Source: Enterobacter cloacae
GTDB taxonomy: Bacteria; Pseudomonadota; Gammaproteobacteria; Enterobacterales; Enterobacteriaceae
Length of the DNA stretch: 64,000 nt
Assembly (NCBI RefSeq): GCF_011078175.1
Contig: NZ_JAALCJ010000004.1
Coordinates: forward strand, 62,001-126,000
Direction: 5' to 3'
Made by a program: the position numbers and the translations under genes. The notes beneath the pieces are model-generated. The model did no database searches, was not told the origin of the DNA, and worked only from the letters and a program-made list of their open reading frames with translations. This document shows positions 19,371 to 29,441 of this stretch, in pieces; position 1 is the stretch's first letter; the number at the start of each line of letters is the position of its first letter.

Positions 19371-20879
19371 GTGTCTACTGCAAACAATAAACCAACAGAT
19401 GAGAGCGTCAGTCTTAACGCTTTCAAACAGCCTAAAGCGTTCTATCTCATTTTCTCTATCGAATTATGGGAACGTTTTGGTTACTACGGCCTGCAAGGGA
19501 TCATGGCGGTTTACCTGGTTAAACAGCTGGGTATGTCTGAAGCCGATTCCATCACGCTGTTCTCTTCCTTCAGCGCCCTGGTGTATGGCCTGGTCGCTAT
19601 CGGCGGCTGGTTAGGCGATAAAGTCCTTGGGACTAAACGTGTCATTATGCTGGGCGCCGTTGTTCTGGCGATTGGCTATGGTCTGGTCGCCTGGTCCGGG
19701 CACGATGCAGGTGTGGTTTACATGGGCATGGCTACCATCGCGGTAGGTAACGGCCTCTTTAAGGCGAACCCGTCTTCCCTGCTTTCTACCTGCTACAGCA
19801 AAGATGACCCACGTCTGGACGGTGCATTTACCATGTACTACATGTCCATCAACATCGGTTCCTTCTTCTCTATGCTGGCAACCCCATGGCTGGCCGCCAA
19901 ATTCGGCTGGAGCGTAGCGTTTGCGCTGAGCTTCGTGGGTATGCTGATCACCGTGGTGAACTTCCTGTTCTGCCGTAGCTGGGTTAAAGACTACGGTTCA
20001 AAACCAGACTTCGAACCTGTGCACATGGGCAAACTGCTGGCAACCATCGTCGGCATTGTGATCCTGGCGGCTGTCGCCACCTGGCTGCTGCATAACCAGG
20101 GCGTTGCACGTGCCGTACTGGGCGTGGTTGCGCTGGGTATCGTGATTATCTTCGCAAAAGAAGCCTTTGCGATGCAGGGTGCGGCACGTCGTAAGATGAT
20201 TGTGGCATTTATCCTGATGCTGGAAGCGATCATCTTCTTCGTTCTGTACAGCCAGATGCCAACGTCTCTGAACTTCTTCGCTATCCGCAACGTAGAGCAC
20301 TCCATCCTGGGCATCGCGTTCGAGCCGGAGCAGTATCAGGCTCTGAACCCGTTCTGGATCATGATTGGTAGCCCGATTCTGGCCGCTATCTATAACAAGA
20401 TGGGCGACCGTCTGCCTATGCCGCACAAGTTCGCCATTGGTATGGTACTGTGCTCTGGCGCGTTCCTGGTGCTGCCGCTGGGGACGAAATTCGCGACCGA
20501 CGCGGGTATCGTATCGGTTAACTGGCTGATCCTGAGCTATGCGCTGCAATCCATCGGCGAGCTGATGATCTCCGGTCTGGGCCTGGCGATGGTTGCACAG
20601 CTGGTTCCTCAGCGTCTGATGGGCTTCATTATGGGTAGCTGGTTCCTGACTACCGCTGGCGCAGCCATTATTGCCGGTAAGATTGCGAACCTGATGGCGG
20701 TACCAGAAAACGTTACCGACCCGCTGGTTTCCCTGAATGTCTACGGCACCGTGTTCATGCAAATTGGTATCGCGACCGCCGTGATCGCCGTGCTGATGCT
20801 GCTGACCGCACCTAAACTGAATCGTATGACGCAGGACGACGACAAATCCGCTAAAGCGATCAAAACCGCGAACGCGTAA
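19371..20879 (+). CDS. dtpA: Di/tripeptide permease A
   Basis: Proton-coupled oligopeptide transporter of the POT/PTR2 family in the inner membrane, 502 residues and about 14 helices. The family ExxER-type motif appears in [15 protein letters not shown] (about 28-42). Translation starts at GTG 19371 ([18 protein letters not shown]), with AAAGAGG upstream; the ATG two bases earlier is in another frame. The long upstream region fits regulated expression, and OmpR control is known in E. coli. A strong terminator follows. Confidence 0.96.
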   Translation: MSTANNKPTDESVSLNAFKQPKAFYLIFSIELWERFGYYGLQGIMAVYLVKQLGMSEADSITLFSSFSALVYGLVAIGGWLGDKVLGTKRVIMLGAVVLAIGYGLVAWSGHDAGVVYMGMATIAVGNGLFKANPSSLLSTCYSKDDPRLDGAFTMYYMSINIGSFFSMLATPWLAAKFGWSVAFALSFVGMLITVVNFLFCRSWVKDYGSKPDFEPVHMGKLLATIVGIVILAAVATWLLHNQGVARAVLGVVALGIVIIFAKEAFAMQGAARRKMIVAFILMLEAIIFFVLYSQMPTSLNFFAIRNVEHSILGIAFEPEQYQALNPFWIMIGSPILAAIYNKMGDRLPMPHKFAIGMVLCSGAFLVLPLGTKFATDAGIVSVNWLILSYALQSIGELMISGLGLAMVAQLVPQRLMGFIMGSWFLTTAGAAIIAGKIANLMAVPENVTDPLVSLNVYGTVFMQIGIATAVIAVLMLLTAPKLNRMTQDDDKSAKAIKTANA

Positions 20880-20903
20880 TGTCATCGGGAAACGACTGAA
20901 CAG

Positions 20904-20934
20904 AAGCCGCTAATTGATTAGCGGCTTTTTTTTT
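20904..20934 (+). terminator. Intrinsic terminator after dtpA
   Basis: Perfect stem AAGCCGCTAAT/ATTAGCGGCTT (20904-20914 with 20917-20927) followed by a run of T residues. Confidence 0.92.
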
Positions 20935-20984
20935 ATCCGAACGCGCACTAACATAGCTGGAACCTCAGCAAAAAGGAGTTACCG

Positions 20985-21590
20985 ATGAAACTGTTCTATA
21001 AACCGGGCGCCTGCTCTCTTGCTTCCCATATTACTCTCCGCGAGAGCGGTAAAGATTTCACGCTGGACGGCGTTGACCTGATGAAAAAGCGTCTGGAAAA
21101 CGGGGATGACTTTTTTGCGATTAACCCAAAAGGCCAGGTTCCGGCCCTGCTGCTGGATGATGGCACCCTGCTGACCGAAGGGGTGGCGATTATGCAGTTT
21201 CTGGCGGACAACGTACCGGATCGTCAGCTCCTTGCCCCCACCGGCAGCATTGCGCGTTATAAAACGCTGGAGTGGCTGAACTATATTGCCACCGAACTGC
21301 ACAAAGGCTTTACGCCCCTGTTCCGCCCGGACACGCCGGAAGAGTACAAACCTACCGTGCGCGCGCTGCTGGAGAAAAAGTTGCAGTACGTTAACGACGC
21401 GCTGAGAGACGACCAGTGGATCTGTGGCTCGCGTTTCACCATCGCCGATGCCTATCTGTTTACCGTTCTGCGCTGGGCGCGCGCGGTTAAGCTGAACATG
21501 GAAGGGTTAGACCATGTCGCGTCGTATATGACGCGCGTGGCGGAGCGTCCTGCGGTGGCGGCGGCGCTGAAAGCGGAAGGGTTGAATTAA
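20985..21590 (+). CDS. gstA: Glutathione S-transferase
   Basis: Beta-class bacterial glutathione transferase of 201 residues, conjugating glutathione to electrophiles. The thioredoxin-fold N-terminal domain starts [16 protein letters not shown] with the beta-class catalytic Cys10, and LHKGFTPLF supplies the second-domain histidine near residue 106. The helical C-terminal domain is complete ([14 protein letters not shown]). A ribosome-binding site, AAAGGAG, precedes ATG 20985. Confidence 0.95.
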   Translation: MKLFYKPGACSLASHITLRESGKDFTLDGVDLMKKRLENGDDFFAINPKGQVPALLLDDGTLLTEGVAIMQFLADNVPDRQLLAPTGSIARYKTLEWLNYIATELHKGFTPLFRPDTPEEYKPTVRALLEKKLQYVNDALRDDQWICGSRFTIADAYLFTVLRWARAVKLNMEGLDHVASYMTRVAERPAVAAALKAEGLN

Positions 21591-21606
21591 GCGAGCGGCC
21601 TGTGTT

Positions 21607-21676
21607 GCCGGGTAGCGCTAGCGCTTGCATCTGCCAATGGAAGTGATAGGCCGGGTAAGCGTCAGCGCCACCCGGC
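21607..21676. repeat. REP pair between gstA and pdxY
   Basis: Two REP-type units head to tail, each starting GCCGGGTA; the second (21649-21676) closes with CACCCGGC. It lies between convergent genes. Confidence 0.8.
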
Positions 21677-21681
21677 ATAAT

Positions 21682-22542
21682 TTAGAGCCGAGTTGCGCTG
21701 AAATAGTGCTCAGGCTGCGCGATACGATCCTGCGCCGCGACGACCTGGAGCTCATATTCCTGCATCGTCTTCGTCGCAATCATGATTTCATAAACGGCTG
21801 CGGTGACGTGCTCCAGCGCATCGCGCAGGCTCGCGCCCTGCAATAGCTTCACCAGCAGCAAACCGCTGGTCACATCCCCGACCCCGACAGGCTGACGTGT
21901 TCCAAAATCCACCAGCGGTCGACTGATATGCCAGGCTTCATCCTTCGTCACAAGCAGCATCTCAAAACGCTCCTGGCTCAACCCTGCGCGTGCCAGGTGT
22001 TTCACCAGCACAATCTCTGGCCCCTGGGCGATCAGCTCGCGAGAAGCGCGTACAGCCTCTTCTACGCTGTTGACCGGATGCTCGCACAGGATCTCAAGTT
22101 CAATCAGGTTGGGCGCAATAATGTCGCTGGCGGGCAACGCGTGACGAACATGGAACTCCGCCACCCCCGGCGCTACGATGCAGCCTTTTTCCGGATGTCC
22201 CATCACCGGATCGCAGAAATACTTCGCCGCGGGGTTTGCCGCTTTCACCTGGCGCACGATGCCGAGAATATGTTCTCCCTGCTCCGCCGAGCCCAGATAG
22301 CCGCTCAGTACGGCGTCGCAGCGTTTGAGCTGGTCGATATCCGCAATCCCCTGAACGATTTCCGTCAGATGCGTCGGCGGCATCACGCAGCCGGTCCATT
22401 TACCGTACTGGGTGTGATTCGAGAACTGGACGGTATTGAGGGGCCAGACGTTAACGCCGAGGCGGCGCATTGGAAATTCCGCAGCGCTGTTGCCAGCATG
22501 TCCAAAAACAACGTGGGATTGAATGGCGAGGATGTTCTTCAT
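21682..22542 (-). CDS. pdxY: Pyridoxal kinase 1
   Basis: Ribokinase-like enzyme phosphorylating pyridoxal in B6 salvage, 286 residues. The C-terminal [20 protein letters not shown] contains the GxGD catalytic aspartate and anion hole. I begin at ATG 22542 ([18 protein letters not shown]), the conserved start. It lies 66 bases downstream of tyrS with a terminator hairpin between, so it depends on readthrough or its own promoter. pdxH two genes upstream makes PLP by another route. Confidence 0.96.
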   Translation of the reverse strand: MKNILAIQSHVVFGHAGNSAAEFPMRRLGVNVWPLNTVQFSNHTQYGKWTGCVMPPTHLTEIVQGIADIDQLKRCDAVLSGYLGSAEQGEHILGIVRQVKAANPAAKYFCDPVMGHPEKGCIVAPGVAEFHVRHALPASDIIAPNLIELEILCEHPVNSVEEAVRASRELIAQGPEIVLVKHLARAGLSQERFEMLLVTKDEAWHISRPLVDFGTRQPVGVGDVTSGLLLVKLLQGASLRDALEHVTAAVYEIMIATKTMQEYELQVVAAQDRIAQPEHYFSATRL

Positions 22543-22564
22543 GTTGTACTTACCAAACCCTGTC

Positions 22565-22596
22565 AAAACAAAAGGGGCGTGGTTTCCCACGCCCCT
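22565..22596 (-). terminator. Terminator between tyrS and pdxY
   Basis: Perfect 10-bp stem AGGGGCGTGG/CCACGCCCCT (22573-22582 with 22587-22596); on the minus strand TTTTGTTTT follows. It probably ends most tyrS transcripts. Confidence 0.85.
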
Positions 22597-22608
22597 GCAT
22601 ACTTTTAA

Positions 22609-23883
22609 TTACTTCCAGCAGACCAGGCAGTAATTTTTCTTACCGCGACGCAGCAGCGTGTAGCGACCATAGAGACGGTCGTTCTCGGTAAAAATGTATT
22701 CCGGATCGGCCTGTTTTTCGCCATTAATGGTGATTGCATTAGAGGCGATGGTTTTACGCGCCTGACCGCGAGACGGCTGGAGTTCGGAGTCCACCAGCGC
22801 CTGCATCAGGTCCGCGCCTTTTTCCATCTCCACCATTGGCACACCATCCTGCGCCAGCTGTTCGAAATCCGCTTCGCTTAAATCGCTCAGGGTTCCGTTG
22901 AACAGGCTCGCCGTAATGCGCTTCGCCGCCGCCAGGCCTTCTTCGCCGTGAACCAGTTTAGTCACTTCGTCCGCCAGCACGTACTGGGCGCGTGGCGCTT
23001 TACCGCTGTTCTTGTCTTCTTCTTCCAGGGCATTGATTTCTTCGATATCCATAAAGGTGAAGAACTTCAGGAAGCGATAAACGTCGGCATCCGCCGTGTT
23101 GATCCAGAACTGGTAGAATTTATACGGGCTGGTTTTCTTCGGATCCAGCCATACCGCGCCGCCTTCGGTCTTGCCGAACTTGGTACCGTCGGCTTTGGTG
23201 ATCAGCGGCACGGTCAGACCAAACACCTGGTTCTGGTGGAGGCGACGGGTCAGATCGATACCGGAGGTGATGTTACCCCACTGGTCGGAACCGCCAATTT
23301 GCAGAGAGACGCCGTGCAGCTTGTTCAGGCAAGCGAAGTCATACCCCTGCAACAGGTTGTAGGAGAACTCGGTGAAAGAGATACCCTGATCGTCACGGTT
23401 AAGACGCTGTTTCACTGCTTCTTTGTTAATCATCTGGTTAACAGAGAAGTGTTTGCCGATGTCACGCAGGAACGTCAGCACGTTCATGCCACCAAACCAG
23501 TCGTAGTTGTTCGCCGCAATCGCAGAGTTATCACCGCAGTCGAAATCGAGGAACGGTGCAACCTGTTTACGGATCTTATCCACCCACTCCTGCACGGTGT
23601 CTTCGGTATTCAGCTTACGCTCAGCGGCTTTAAAACTTGGGTCGCCAATCAGACCGGTTGCACCGCCAACCAGTGCGACAGGCTTATGGCCGGCCATCTG
23701 GAAGCGTTTCAGGCATAACAACGGAACAAGATGCCCCAAATGCAAGCTGTCAGCGGTAGGATCGAAGCCGCAATAGAGCGCGATCGGGCCTTGCGCCAGC
23801 AGCGAAGCTAACGCTTCTTCGTCCGTCACCTGAGCCACGAGGCCCCGCTCTTGCAATTGTTTAATCAAGTTACTGCTTGCCAT
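22609..23883 (-). CDS. tyrS: Tyrosyl-tRNA synthetase
   Basis: Class I aminoacyl-tRNA synthetase charging tRNA-Tyr, 424 residues. The HIGH-type motif is seen in [11 protein letters not shown] (about 45-55) and the KMSKS-type loop as KFGKTEGG. The C-terminal S4 RNA-binding domain is recognisable ([18 protein letters not shown]). The start ATG 23883 ([14 protein letters not shown]) matches E. coli; upstream in-frame ATGs lack support. Confidence 0.98.
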   Translation of the reverse strand: MASSNLIKQLQERGLVAQVTDEEALASLLAQGPIALYCGFDPTADSLHLGHLVPLLCLKRFQMAGHKPVALVGGATGLIGDPSFKAAERKLNTEDTVQEWVDKIRKQVAPFLDFDCGDNSAIAANNYDWFGGMNVLTFLRDIGKHFSVNQMINKEAVKQRLNRDDQGISFTEFSYNLLQGYDFACLNKLHGVSLQIGGSDQWGNITSGIDLTRRLHQNQVFGLTVPLITKADGTKFGKTEGGAVWLDPKKTSPYKFYQFWINTADADVYRFLKFFTFMDIEEINALEEEDKNSGKAPRAQYVLADEVTKLVHGEEGLAAAKRITASLFNGTLSDLSEADFEQLAQDGVPMVEMEKGADLMQALVDSELQPSRGQARKTIASNAITINGEKQADPEYIFTENDRLYGRYTLLRRGKKNYCLVCWK

Positions 23884-24008
23884 CAAATTCTCCATGTATA
23901 AACGACTGCACCTTTGCCGGTACACGACTTTTCGCCTGGTGCGAAAGGTACATAGAATAAAGCGCCAGCGCGGTGTGCGCTAGCGCTTAACACAACAAAT
24001 TTCAGGGT

Positions 24009-24665
24009 TTACGGCGCCAGTCGGTCTATTTTCCAGCCGCCGTTGTCGCGCTGGTATAAAAAGCGGTCGTGGAGACGGTGTTCACCGCCCTGCCAGAACT
24101 CCATTTGTTCAATGGGAATACGGAACCCGCCCCAGAAACTCGGCAGCGGTACTTCACCCTGCTGAAACTTCTGTTTGAGTTCGAGGAATTTACTCTCCAG
24201 CACGCCGCGAGCTGAGATTCGGCTGGATTGTTTAGAGACCCAGGCACCGATCTGACTGTCGCGCGGGCGGCTGTGGAAATATTTCACCACTTCCAGCGTA
24301 GAGAGACGCTCCGCCTTGCCGGTGACCATCACCTGGCGCTCAAGCATATGCCACGGGAAGAGCAGGCTAATACGCGGATTATTTTCCAGGTGATGCGCTT
24401 TGCGGCTGCCAAGGTTGGTGTAGAACACCAGCCCTTTCTCGTCATAATGCTTGAGAAGAACGATGCGTTGATACGGCTGACCGTTTTCATCAACCGTGGC
24501 AACGACCATCGCCGTCGGGTCAGCCAGTTTCGCGTCGCAGGCCTGCTTCAGCCAGCGTTCAAAAAGCACCAGCGGTTCGGCGGGAAGATCCTGGCGGCGC
24601 AAACCGCCTTTGGTGTATTCACGGCGCAGATGCGCAATTTGCTGTAGTTCGTCGTTATCTGACAT
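24009..24665 (-). CDS. pdxH: Pyridoxamine 5'-phosphate oxidase
   Basis: FMN enzyme oxidising pyridoxine or pyridoxamine 5'-phosphate to PLP, the last step of B6 synthesis; 218 residues as in E. coli. [18 protein letters not shown] and the [12 protein letters not shown] segment form the FMN site. The C-terminus [16 protein letters not shown] is diagnostic of the family. It is upstream of tyrS in the same direction. Confidence 0.97.
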   Translation of the reverse strand: MSDNDELQQIAHLRREYTKGGLRRQDLPAEPLVLFERWLKQACDAKLADPTAMVVATVDENGQPYQRIVLLKHYDEKGLVFYTNLGSRKAHHLENNPRISLLFPWHMLERQVMVTGKAERLSTLEVVKYFHSRPRDSQIGAWVSKQSSRISARGVLESKFLELKQKFQQGEVPLPSFWGGFRIPIEQMEFWQGGEHRLHDRFLYQRDNGGWKIDRLAP

Positions 24666-24722
24666 GGCGTTAGCTGAAAGTGAGATTGGGTGGCGCTATT
24701 GTGCGCGCCCCCTTCAAAAATC

Positions 24723-25046
24723 TCAACGCTTCGGATTTTCGAGCTGACAATTGTTCAGCACAATACGGTCTCGCTTGTAGACGGTGGCGCTGTCGCCTTT
24801 CGACCAGAAGACGTAGATCCCGTCTGAATAGCGCGCACCGGAGGCCGACATCCCCTGTTTCAGGGTTAACAATTTATTATCGTAAACAAAGCTGGCTTCC
24901 TGACGAGGATTGTTCAGCTTCACCGTCAGCGGTTTTTCATCACAACGGTATTCCAGCGTATCGGTCTGCATACGCTCAACGAACTGGTTATAGACGCTGC
25001 ATCCGGTCATAAGAAAAGGTACAGCAATAAGAAGGAGTTTTTTCAT
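24723..25046 (-). CDS. mliC: Membrane-bound lysozyme inhibitor lipoprotein
   Basis: Small outer-membrane lipoprotein (107 residues) of the MliC/PliC family that inhibits C-type lysozyme. The signal ends in the lipobox LMTGC with the lipidated Cys16. The mature part carries the short beta-sheet domain with [10 protein letters not shown] and [10 protein letters not shown], the latter being the loop that enters the lysozyme active site. The neighbour anmK handles peptidoglycan recycling. Confidence 0.93.
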   Translation of the reverse strand: MKKLLLIAVPFLMTGCSVYNQFVERMQTDTLEYRCDEKPLTVKLNNPRQEASFVYDNKLLTLKQGMSASGARYSDGIYVFWSKGDSATVYKRDRIVLNNCQLENPKR

Positions 25047-25139
25047 GGGCAGTTTCCGAAGACTATCCTGGTCCTGGAGGGCCTAACCGCCCTCCTGTTT
25101 TTCCCTATTTTACGGGTTACAACTCCTGCTGAATTTCAG

Positions 25140-26264
25140 TTAACTCTGATTATGGCGCGGGTTTGCGGGGAAAATGGCGCCGAGGACACTCGCCTCCCGC
25201 GCACCGGTAACGGAGGGTAAATTCCCCGGCAGACCGGCAACCGTACGCCAGGCAAGCCAGGCGAAAGCCAGCGCTTCCATATCGTCTCCGCTGATCCCGG
25301 CTTCATCAGTTGTCGTGACTTCGGTGCCCGGCAGCAGAGCGGCGAGGCGTGTCATCAGCAGCGGGTTGCGGCTGCCGCCTCCGCATACCAACAAACGCTC
25401 ACATCCGCCGCTCAGCAACACCTGTTCAGAAATCGACACGGCGGTGAGCTCAGTCAGCGTAGCCTGCACATCCTGAGGTGCAAGGCCGGGGAATCGTGCC
25501 AGCTGACGTTCAAGCCAGCCGTAGTTGAAATATTCTCGCCCCGTACTTTTCGGCGCGGGCAGAGCAAAGAAAGGATCGCTTAACAGGGTTTGCAGCAAGG
25601 GAAGGATCACTTTCCCCTGGCTGGCCCACTGCGCGTCTTTGTCATAGGGTTTACCGCTCTGACGCCAGATCCAGGCATCCATCAACATATTACCGGGTCC
25701 GGTATCGTACCCGCGCACGGGCTGACCGGGAATGAGCATCGACAGGTTGGCGATCCCGCCAATGTTCAGGACCATTCTGCGCTCTTCCGGGTGCGCAAGC
25801 AGCGCCTGATGAAATGCAGGAACCAGTGGCGCCCCCTGCCCACCAAGGGCCATATCGCGACGACGGAAATCGCCTACCACCGTCACGCCGGTTTTTGCCA
25901 CAATCTGGTTGTTATCGCCAATTTGCATCGTATGCGGCGCCTCGCCGACAGGTTCATGCCAGACGGTCTGCCCATGGCAGCCTATTGCCACGATATCCTG
26001 CGGGTGGAGTCGTTCTTGTTGCATCAAGGCCAGTATCGCATCAGCAAACAGCGCCCCCAGACGCACATCCAGTTGGCCCAGTTGGGAAAGCGTCAGCTGC
26101 TGCCCCTGGCAGATGTTCAGAATCTCTTCTTTTAGCGAGACCGGAATAGGCCAGCTCAGGCTTGCCTGCTGCGCCACCATGTTCTCATCAATGGCGGCCA
26201 GAACGACATCCACACCATCAAGACTGGTACCAGACATCACACCGATATAGCGACCCGATTTCAT
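25140..26264 (-). CDS. anmK: 1,6-anhydro-N-acetylmuramate kinase
   Basis: Cytosolic kinase that opens and phosphorylates 1,6-anhydroMurNAc to MurNAc-6-phosphate in cell-wall recycling, 374 residues. The N-terminal nucleotide motif [15 protein letters not shown] (about 8-22) and the central [12 protein letters not shown] are typical of the family. [20 protein letters not shown] lies in the C-terminal lobe. It is the upstream gene of the anmK-mliC pair and divergent from slyB. Confidence 0.96.
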   Translation of the reverse strand: MKSGRYIGVMSGTSLDGVDVVLAAIDENMVAQQASLSWPIPVSLKEEILNICQGQQLTLSQLGQLDVRLGALFADAILALMQQERLHPQDIVAIGCHGQTVWHEPVGEAPHTMQIGDNNQIVAKTGVTVVGDFRRRDMALGGQGAPLVPAFHQALLAHPEERRMVLNIGGIANLSMLIPGQPVRGYDTGPGNMLMDAWIWRQSGKPYDKDAQWASQGKVILPLLQTLLSDPFFALPAPKSTGREYFNYGWLERQLARFPGLAPQDVQATLTELTAVSISEQVLLSGGCERLLVCGGGSRNPLLMTRLAALLPGTEVTTTDEAGISGDDMEALAFAWLAWRTVAGLPGNLPSVTGAREASVLGAIFPANPRHNQS

Positions 26265-26379
26265 GCGCTTTCCTTACGTTAAGTGGGCTAAATGCAAACA
26301 CTCCATCATAAATGACGCGGCTTTGCTATGCGGTAATAATAATTTTTAACAATCTCAGATCTGTCACACAGGCAGTTTT

Positions 26380-26396
26380 TGTTTATGTCCCGTTAA
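26380..26396 (+). promoter_or_regulatory. PhoP-box-like direct repeat upstream of slyB
   Basis: TGTTTA-TGTCC-CGTTAA: two half-sites of the PhoP type spaced by five bases. Twelve bases after it comes TAAAAT (26409-26414), a plausible -10, the spacing expected of PhoP-activated promoters. slyB is a known PhoPQ target in E. coli and Salmonella. Confidence 0.6.
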
Positions 26397-26519
26397 GCCA
26401 CAACCAAGTAAAATTTGCCTATTCGGCATGCAAAGATATGAACTGTGGTCAGGAATGCCATATAATTTAGCCATAACGGATGCCCCAACCGGGCGTTTTT
26501 TGGTGAACAGGAGAGTCAA

Positions 26520-26987
26520 ATGATTTTACGTGTACTGGGCGTTTCGCTGATTGGTTTAACACTGGCGGGTTGTGTGAATGACAGTTCACTCTCCGGCGAC
26601 GTATATAGTGCTTCAGAAGCTAAACAGGTACAGAACGTGACATACGGTACTATCGTTAATGCCCGTCCTGTTCAGATCCAGGGTGGCGATGACACGAACG
26701 TAGTGGGCGCAATCGGTGGTGCTGTGCTGGGCGGTTTCCTGGGCAATACCATTGGCGGAGGCACCGGACGTTCTCTGGCGACCGCAGCGGGCGCAGTTGC
26801 TGGCGGCGTAGCAGGTCAGGGCGTTCAGGGCGCGATGAACAAAACTCAAGGCGTTGAACTGGAAATCCGTAAGGATGATGGCAGCACCATTATGGTTGTA
26901 CAGAAACAGGGTAATACTCGTTTCTCTGCTGGCCAGCGTGTTGTGCTGGCAAGCAATGGTAGCCAGGTCACCGTTTCCCCGCGCTAA
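26520..26987 (+). CDS. slyB: SlyB outer-membrane lipoprotein
   Basis: Outer-membrane lipoprotein of 155 residues in the PhoPQ stress regulon. The lipobox TLAGC puts the lipidated cysteine at residue 18. A glycine-zipper segment (GAIGGAVLGGFLGNTIGG) spans about 67-84, followed by more glycine-rich sequence. The C-terminal beta domain ends GSQVTVSPR. It has its own promoter region and terminator. The start ATG 26520 is preceded by CAGGAGAG. Confidence 0.96.
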   Translation: MILRVLGVSLIGLTLAGCVNDSSLSGDVYSASEAKQVQNVTYGTIVNARPVQIQGGDDTNVVGAIGGAVLGGFLGNTIGGGTGRSLATAAGAVAGGVAGQGVQGAMNKTQGVELEIRKDDGSTIMVVQKQGNTRFSAGQRVVLASNGSQVTVSPR

Positions 26988-26994
26988 TATCCTG

Positions 26995-27024
26995 ATGGAT
27001 GTGGTCTCTTCGGACCACATCCAT
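26995..27024. terminator. Hairpin after slyB
   Basis: Perfect 12-bp stem (26995-27006 with 27013-27024) closed by a TCTTCG loop. The following sequence TCATAAAAATC is not a strong T-run, so it may act by stabilising the 3' end as much as by termination. Confidence 0.65.
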
Positions 27025-27050
27025 TCATAAAAATCATTATTTAAATAAAT

Positions 27051-27248
27051 CTATTTGCTGAACGCATTCACACGGTGAATATTAGATTTCATCCGTTCTT
27101 GTCCCTGCGCAAAGTATTTTTTATCCGCCTCCCGTAGACTCTTCGCAATCTCTTTTTCTTTTTTATTATTAAAATTATCTATGCTTGCGATCTGTCGATT
27201 TGTAAAAAACCGTTTTGTAGCCTTCGCACTTGTATGCTTTGTTATCAT
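27051..27248 (-). CDS. Possible small charged protein antisense to the dgc start
   Basis: A 65-residue minus-strand frame, rich in Lys, Glu and Arg, ending shortly after the slyB hairpin. Its C-terminal 40 residues (for example EKEIAKSLREADKKYFAQGQ) look like a coding helix and lie outside the facing gene. Its first 23 codons overlap the 5' end of the diguanylate cyclase on the other strand. No good ribosome-binding site is seen and I do not recognise a family. Confidence 0.3.
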   Translation of the reverse strand: MITKHTSAKATKRFFTNRQIASIDNFNNKKEKEIAKSLREADKKYFAQGQERMKSNIHRVNAFSK

Positions 27249-28542
27249 TGCTTTATTACAAGCTTTATTTATTAAACTTGTTGAATGGGTTCCTTCGTTT
27301 TCTCCCCTGTTTTTCCCTACGCTGACTATTTTTCTTTTGGTATTCCATCTGTTTATAGCCTGTTTTATGGCAATGAAATACTGGTGCGACAGGAGGCGGT
27401 TGTATCTTGTTCCAATTGCGCTGGCTTTTGCCGGCTCAGCGTTACTGATGGCAGGAACATTGTCCAGCTTCCCGGCCTGGCTCGACCTCTATCAGTTCAA
27501 TGAGGCGAACTATAACGACGCAATGATTTTCTATATGTTCCGACACTTATTGATGGCGGTGCTGATAATCGTTGCGGCATTACTGTATGCCCTGCGGAAT
27601 TCTGGACTCTCACGAAGCACCCATCTTGGTATCGTTATGGGCACCTCGCTCTTTACGGGCTGTATGCTGGGACTGGCGATGATGTATTCCAGCCATTCAA
27701 CCCTACTCACACTGGACCTGGTGGATAATGAAACTCGCCAGTTTATGGTTCTCTGGAGCCATGCGATCAATATCATTCTGATCGTCCTGTGGGTAATAAC
27801 ATTAATCATCCTGATGGTCATTACTCAAGTGAGGAATTTGTTTTGGGTGGGCGGCAATTTTTTATGTGTGTGTTACATCGTCACGCTGTTAATGCTTTTG
27901 TTAGGGGGACACGCAGAAGATATTTCATGGTACCGGGCGCGGTTATTCGAAACTGTCGCTACGTTAATGATTATTTTCATCTTACTTTCTGACGTATTTA
28001 ATTTGTATCGTGAATCGCATGTAAAATACCAGCAGTCTTATCAAAACTCGATCCGCGATCCCCTTACCCGTCTTTATAATCGCAGCTATTTCTATGATTC
28101 ATTACATCATGCACTGAGTACAGCAACAATGGCGCACCCGGTCTCGGTGATCGTAAGCGATCTTGACCGTTTCAAGCGGATTAACGACTGCTACGGCCAT
28201 TTGCAGGGGGATAAGGTTTTACAGTTTGTTTCTAATCTGCTGACCGACTCGGTGCGACCAGAGGATATCGCGGCGCGGATAGGCGGCGAAGAATTTGTGC
28301 TCATGCTGACAAATACCCCTTCCGATCTTGCGCAACAGGTTGCCGAACGTATACGTCTCAAATTGAGCGGTTACGATAAAGCCAGCAGCGGTGGTCATCT
28401 TCCGGAACCGATTACCATCAGTATGGGCGTATTTACCGCCACGTCACCGCAAATCAGTGCAGAAACCTGTGTGGAAAGCGCGGATAAAGCCATGTATGAG
28501 GCAAAAGAAACGGGCCGCAACCGGGTGGTGGTGTTCAAATGA
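27181..28542 (+). CDS. Membrane diguanylate cyclase (MASE4-like sensor plus GGDEF)
   Basis: Predicted c-di-GMP synthase of 453 residues. About eight hydrophobic helices (residues 10-280) are arranged like the MASE4 sensor of E. coli DgcT: FYMFRHLLMA, MVLWSHAINI and WYRARLFETVATLM fall where DgcT has equivalents. The GGDEF domain (about 295-453) has the active-site motif GGEEF near residue 370 and the DLDRFKRINDCYGH metal-binding loop, so catalysis is expected. ATG 27181 has a poor ribosome-binding site in AT-rich DNA and the start is uncertain. It lies between slyB and slyA; I do not recall a cyclase here in K-12. Confidence 0.88.
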   Translation: MLAICRFVKNRFVAFALVCFVIIALLQALFIKLVEWVPSFSPLFFPTLTIFLLVFHLFIACFMAMKYWCDRRRLYLVPIALAFAGSALLMAGTLSSFPAWLDLYQFNEANYNDAMIFYMFRHLLMAVLIIVAALLYALRNSGLSRSTHLGIVMGTSLFTGCMLGLAMMYSSHSTLLTLDLVDNETRQFMVLWSHAINIILIVLWVITLIILMVITQVRNLFWVGGNFLCVCYIVTLLMLLLGGHAEDISWYRARLFETVATLMIIFILLSDVFNLYRESHVKYQQSYQNSIRDPLTRLYNRSYFYDSLHHALSTATMAHPVSVIVSDLDRFKRINDCYGHLQGDKVLQFVSNLLTDSVRPEDIAARIGGEEFVLMLTNTPSDLAQQVAERIRLKLSGYDKASSGGHLPEPITISMGVFTATSPQISAETCVESADKAMYEAKETGRNRVVVFK

Positions 28543-28547
28543 TGATG

Positions 28548-28571
28548 CAGGCCTTGAATGAGCAAGGCCTG
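28548..28571. terminator. Hairpin between convergent dgc and slyA
   Basis: Perfect nine-base stem CAGGCCTTG/CAAGGCCTG (28548-28556 with 28563-28571). There is no long T-run on either side, so this is a weak terminator call. Confidence 0.5.
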
Positions 28572-28580
28572 TTACCCATG

Positions 28581-29021
28581 TCAGTCGCGTGACTGTAAGT
28601 CATGAATATTTTGTTCGAGACGGGCGATGAGGCCGATCAGCATCTCCAGCTCAGCGGGGGAAATTCCGGCCAGGATCTCCCCTCGCGTTTTACTGATGAC
28701 GGTTTCCATCTCGGTAATTATCGGGGCCGCTTTTTCCGTCAGCTTTATCCGCTTGGCGCGACGGTCGCTGGCACAGGTTTGCCGGGAGATGAGTCCCTTC
28801 TCTTCCAGCTGGTCAAGGGTACGCACAAGAGACGGTTGCTCAATACCAATCGCTTTTGCCAGTTGGATCTGTGACTGATCGGGCGGAAGCTGATGTATGT
28901 TATGCAGCGTAACCCAGTGCGTCTGTGTGAGTTCCAGAGGTTTCAGGCGATGGTCAATCAGAGCACGCCAGATGCGTACCAACCTTGCCAGATCAGAACC
29001 TAATGGCGATTCCAATTTCAT
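28581..29021 (-). CDS. slyA: SlyA MarR-family regulator
   Basis: Winged-helix regulator of 146 residues that counteracts H-NS silencing and controls envelope and virulence genes. The DNA-binding region [20 protein letters not shown] (about 53-72) and the wing [15 protein letters not shown] are close to E. coli. The MarR dimer core is helical at both ends. A perfect SlyA palindrome sits 11 bases upstream of the start, indicating autoregulation. It is divergent from ydhIJK. Confidence 0.97.
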   Translation of the reverse strand: MKLESPLGSDLARLVRIWRALIDHRLKPLELTQTHWVTLHNIHQLPPDQSQIQLAKAIGIEQPSLVRTLDQLEEKGLISRQTCASDRRAKRIKLTEKAAPIITEMETVISKTRGEILAGISPAELEMLIGLIARLEQNIHDLQSRD

Positions 29022-29031
29022 CTCCTTATAA

Positions 29032-29043
29032 TTAGCTTGCTAA
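29032..29043. promoter_or_regulatory. SlyA binding site
   Basis: TTAGCTTGCTAA, the exact reverse complement of the SlyA consensus TTAGCAAGCTAA, between slyA and ydhI. Binding here would repress slyA and could affect ydhIJK. Confidence 0.85.
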
Positions 29044-29207
29044 GTGATTATAGTGATTTTAGAATAGTTTGCAGTATTTGTATTGCCAAAACAAATGCAA
29101 TCACGGTATTCATCATTCCTGAAAGGTTGATTTACACTGAACGGTATGCGCCATCGCATTGAAAAATGCCATTGTGGCCCTCATTCCACTGCAAAGGATC
29201 GCTGCTT

Positions 29208-29441
29208 GTGACGTTTTTTTCCTTCTCCGCAGGGTTGCCCCTCCAGGATCTGATTGTTGGCGCATCGGTCTACTTTCCGCCACTGTTTAAAGCCGTCATG
29301 GTCGGTTTTGTGATCTGGCTCATTGCGCACCGCCTGCTGCGCGACTGGATGTATTCCGGTGAAATCTGGCACCCCATGTTAATGGATCTCTCCCTTTTTA
29401 CCCTCTCCGTCTGTCTTGGCCTTGCCCTGTTAACCGTGTAG
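29208..29441 (+). CDS. ydhI: YdhI, DUF1656 small membrane protein
   Basis: Small two-helix inner-membrane protein that accompanies HlyD/FUSC efflux pumps (AaeX-like), about 77 residues. The [20 protein letters not shown] segment is diagnostic. I take GTG 29208 as the start because AAAGGA lies nine bases before it; an in-frame ATG at 29166 has no ribosome-binding site and would add 14 residues not seen in E. coli. Its stop overlaps the ydhJ start. Confidence 0.85.
   Translation: MTFFSFSAGLPLQDLIVGASVYFPPLFKAVMVGFVIWLIAHRLLRDWMYSGEIWHPMLMDLSLFTLSVCLGLALLTV

Noticed and set aside
25076..25104. Hairpin GGAGGGC/GCCCTCC between anmK and mliC
   Set aside because: Its T-run lies on the plus strand, against the direction of both genes; no plus-strand gene precedes it, so I do not call a functional terminator.
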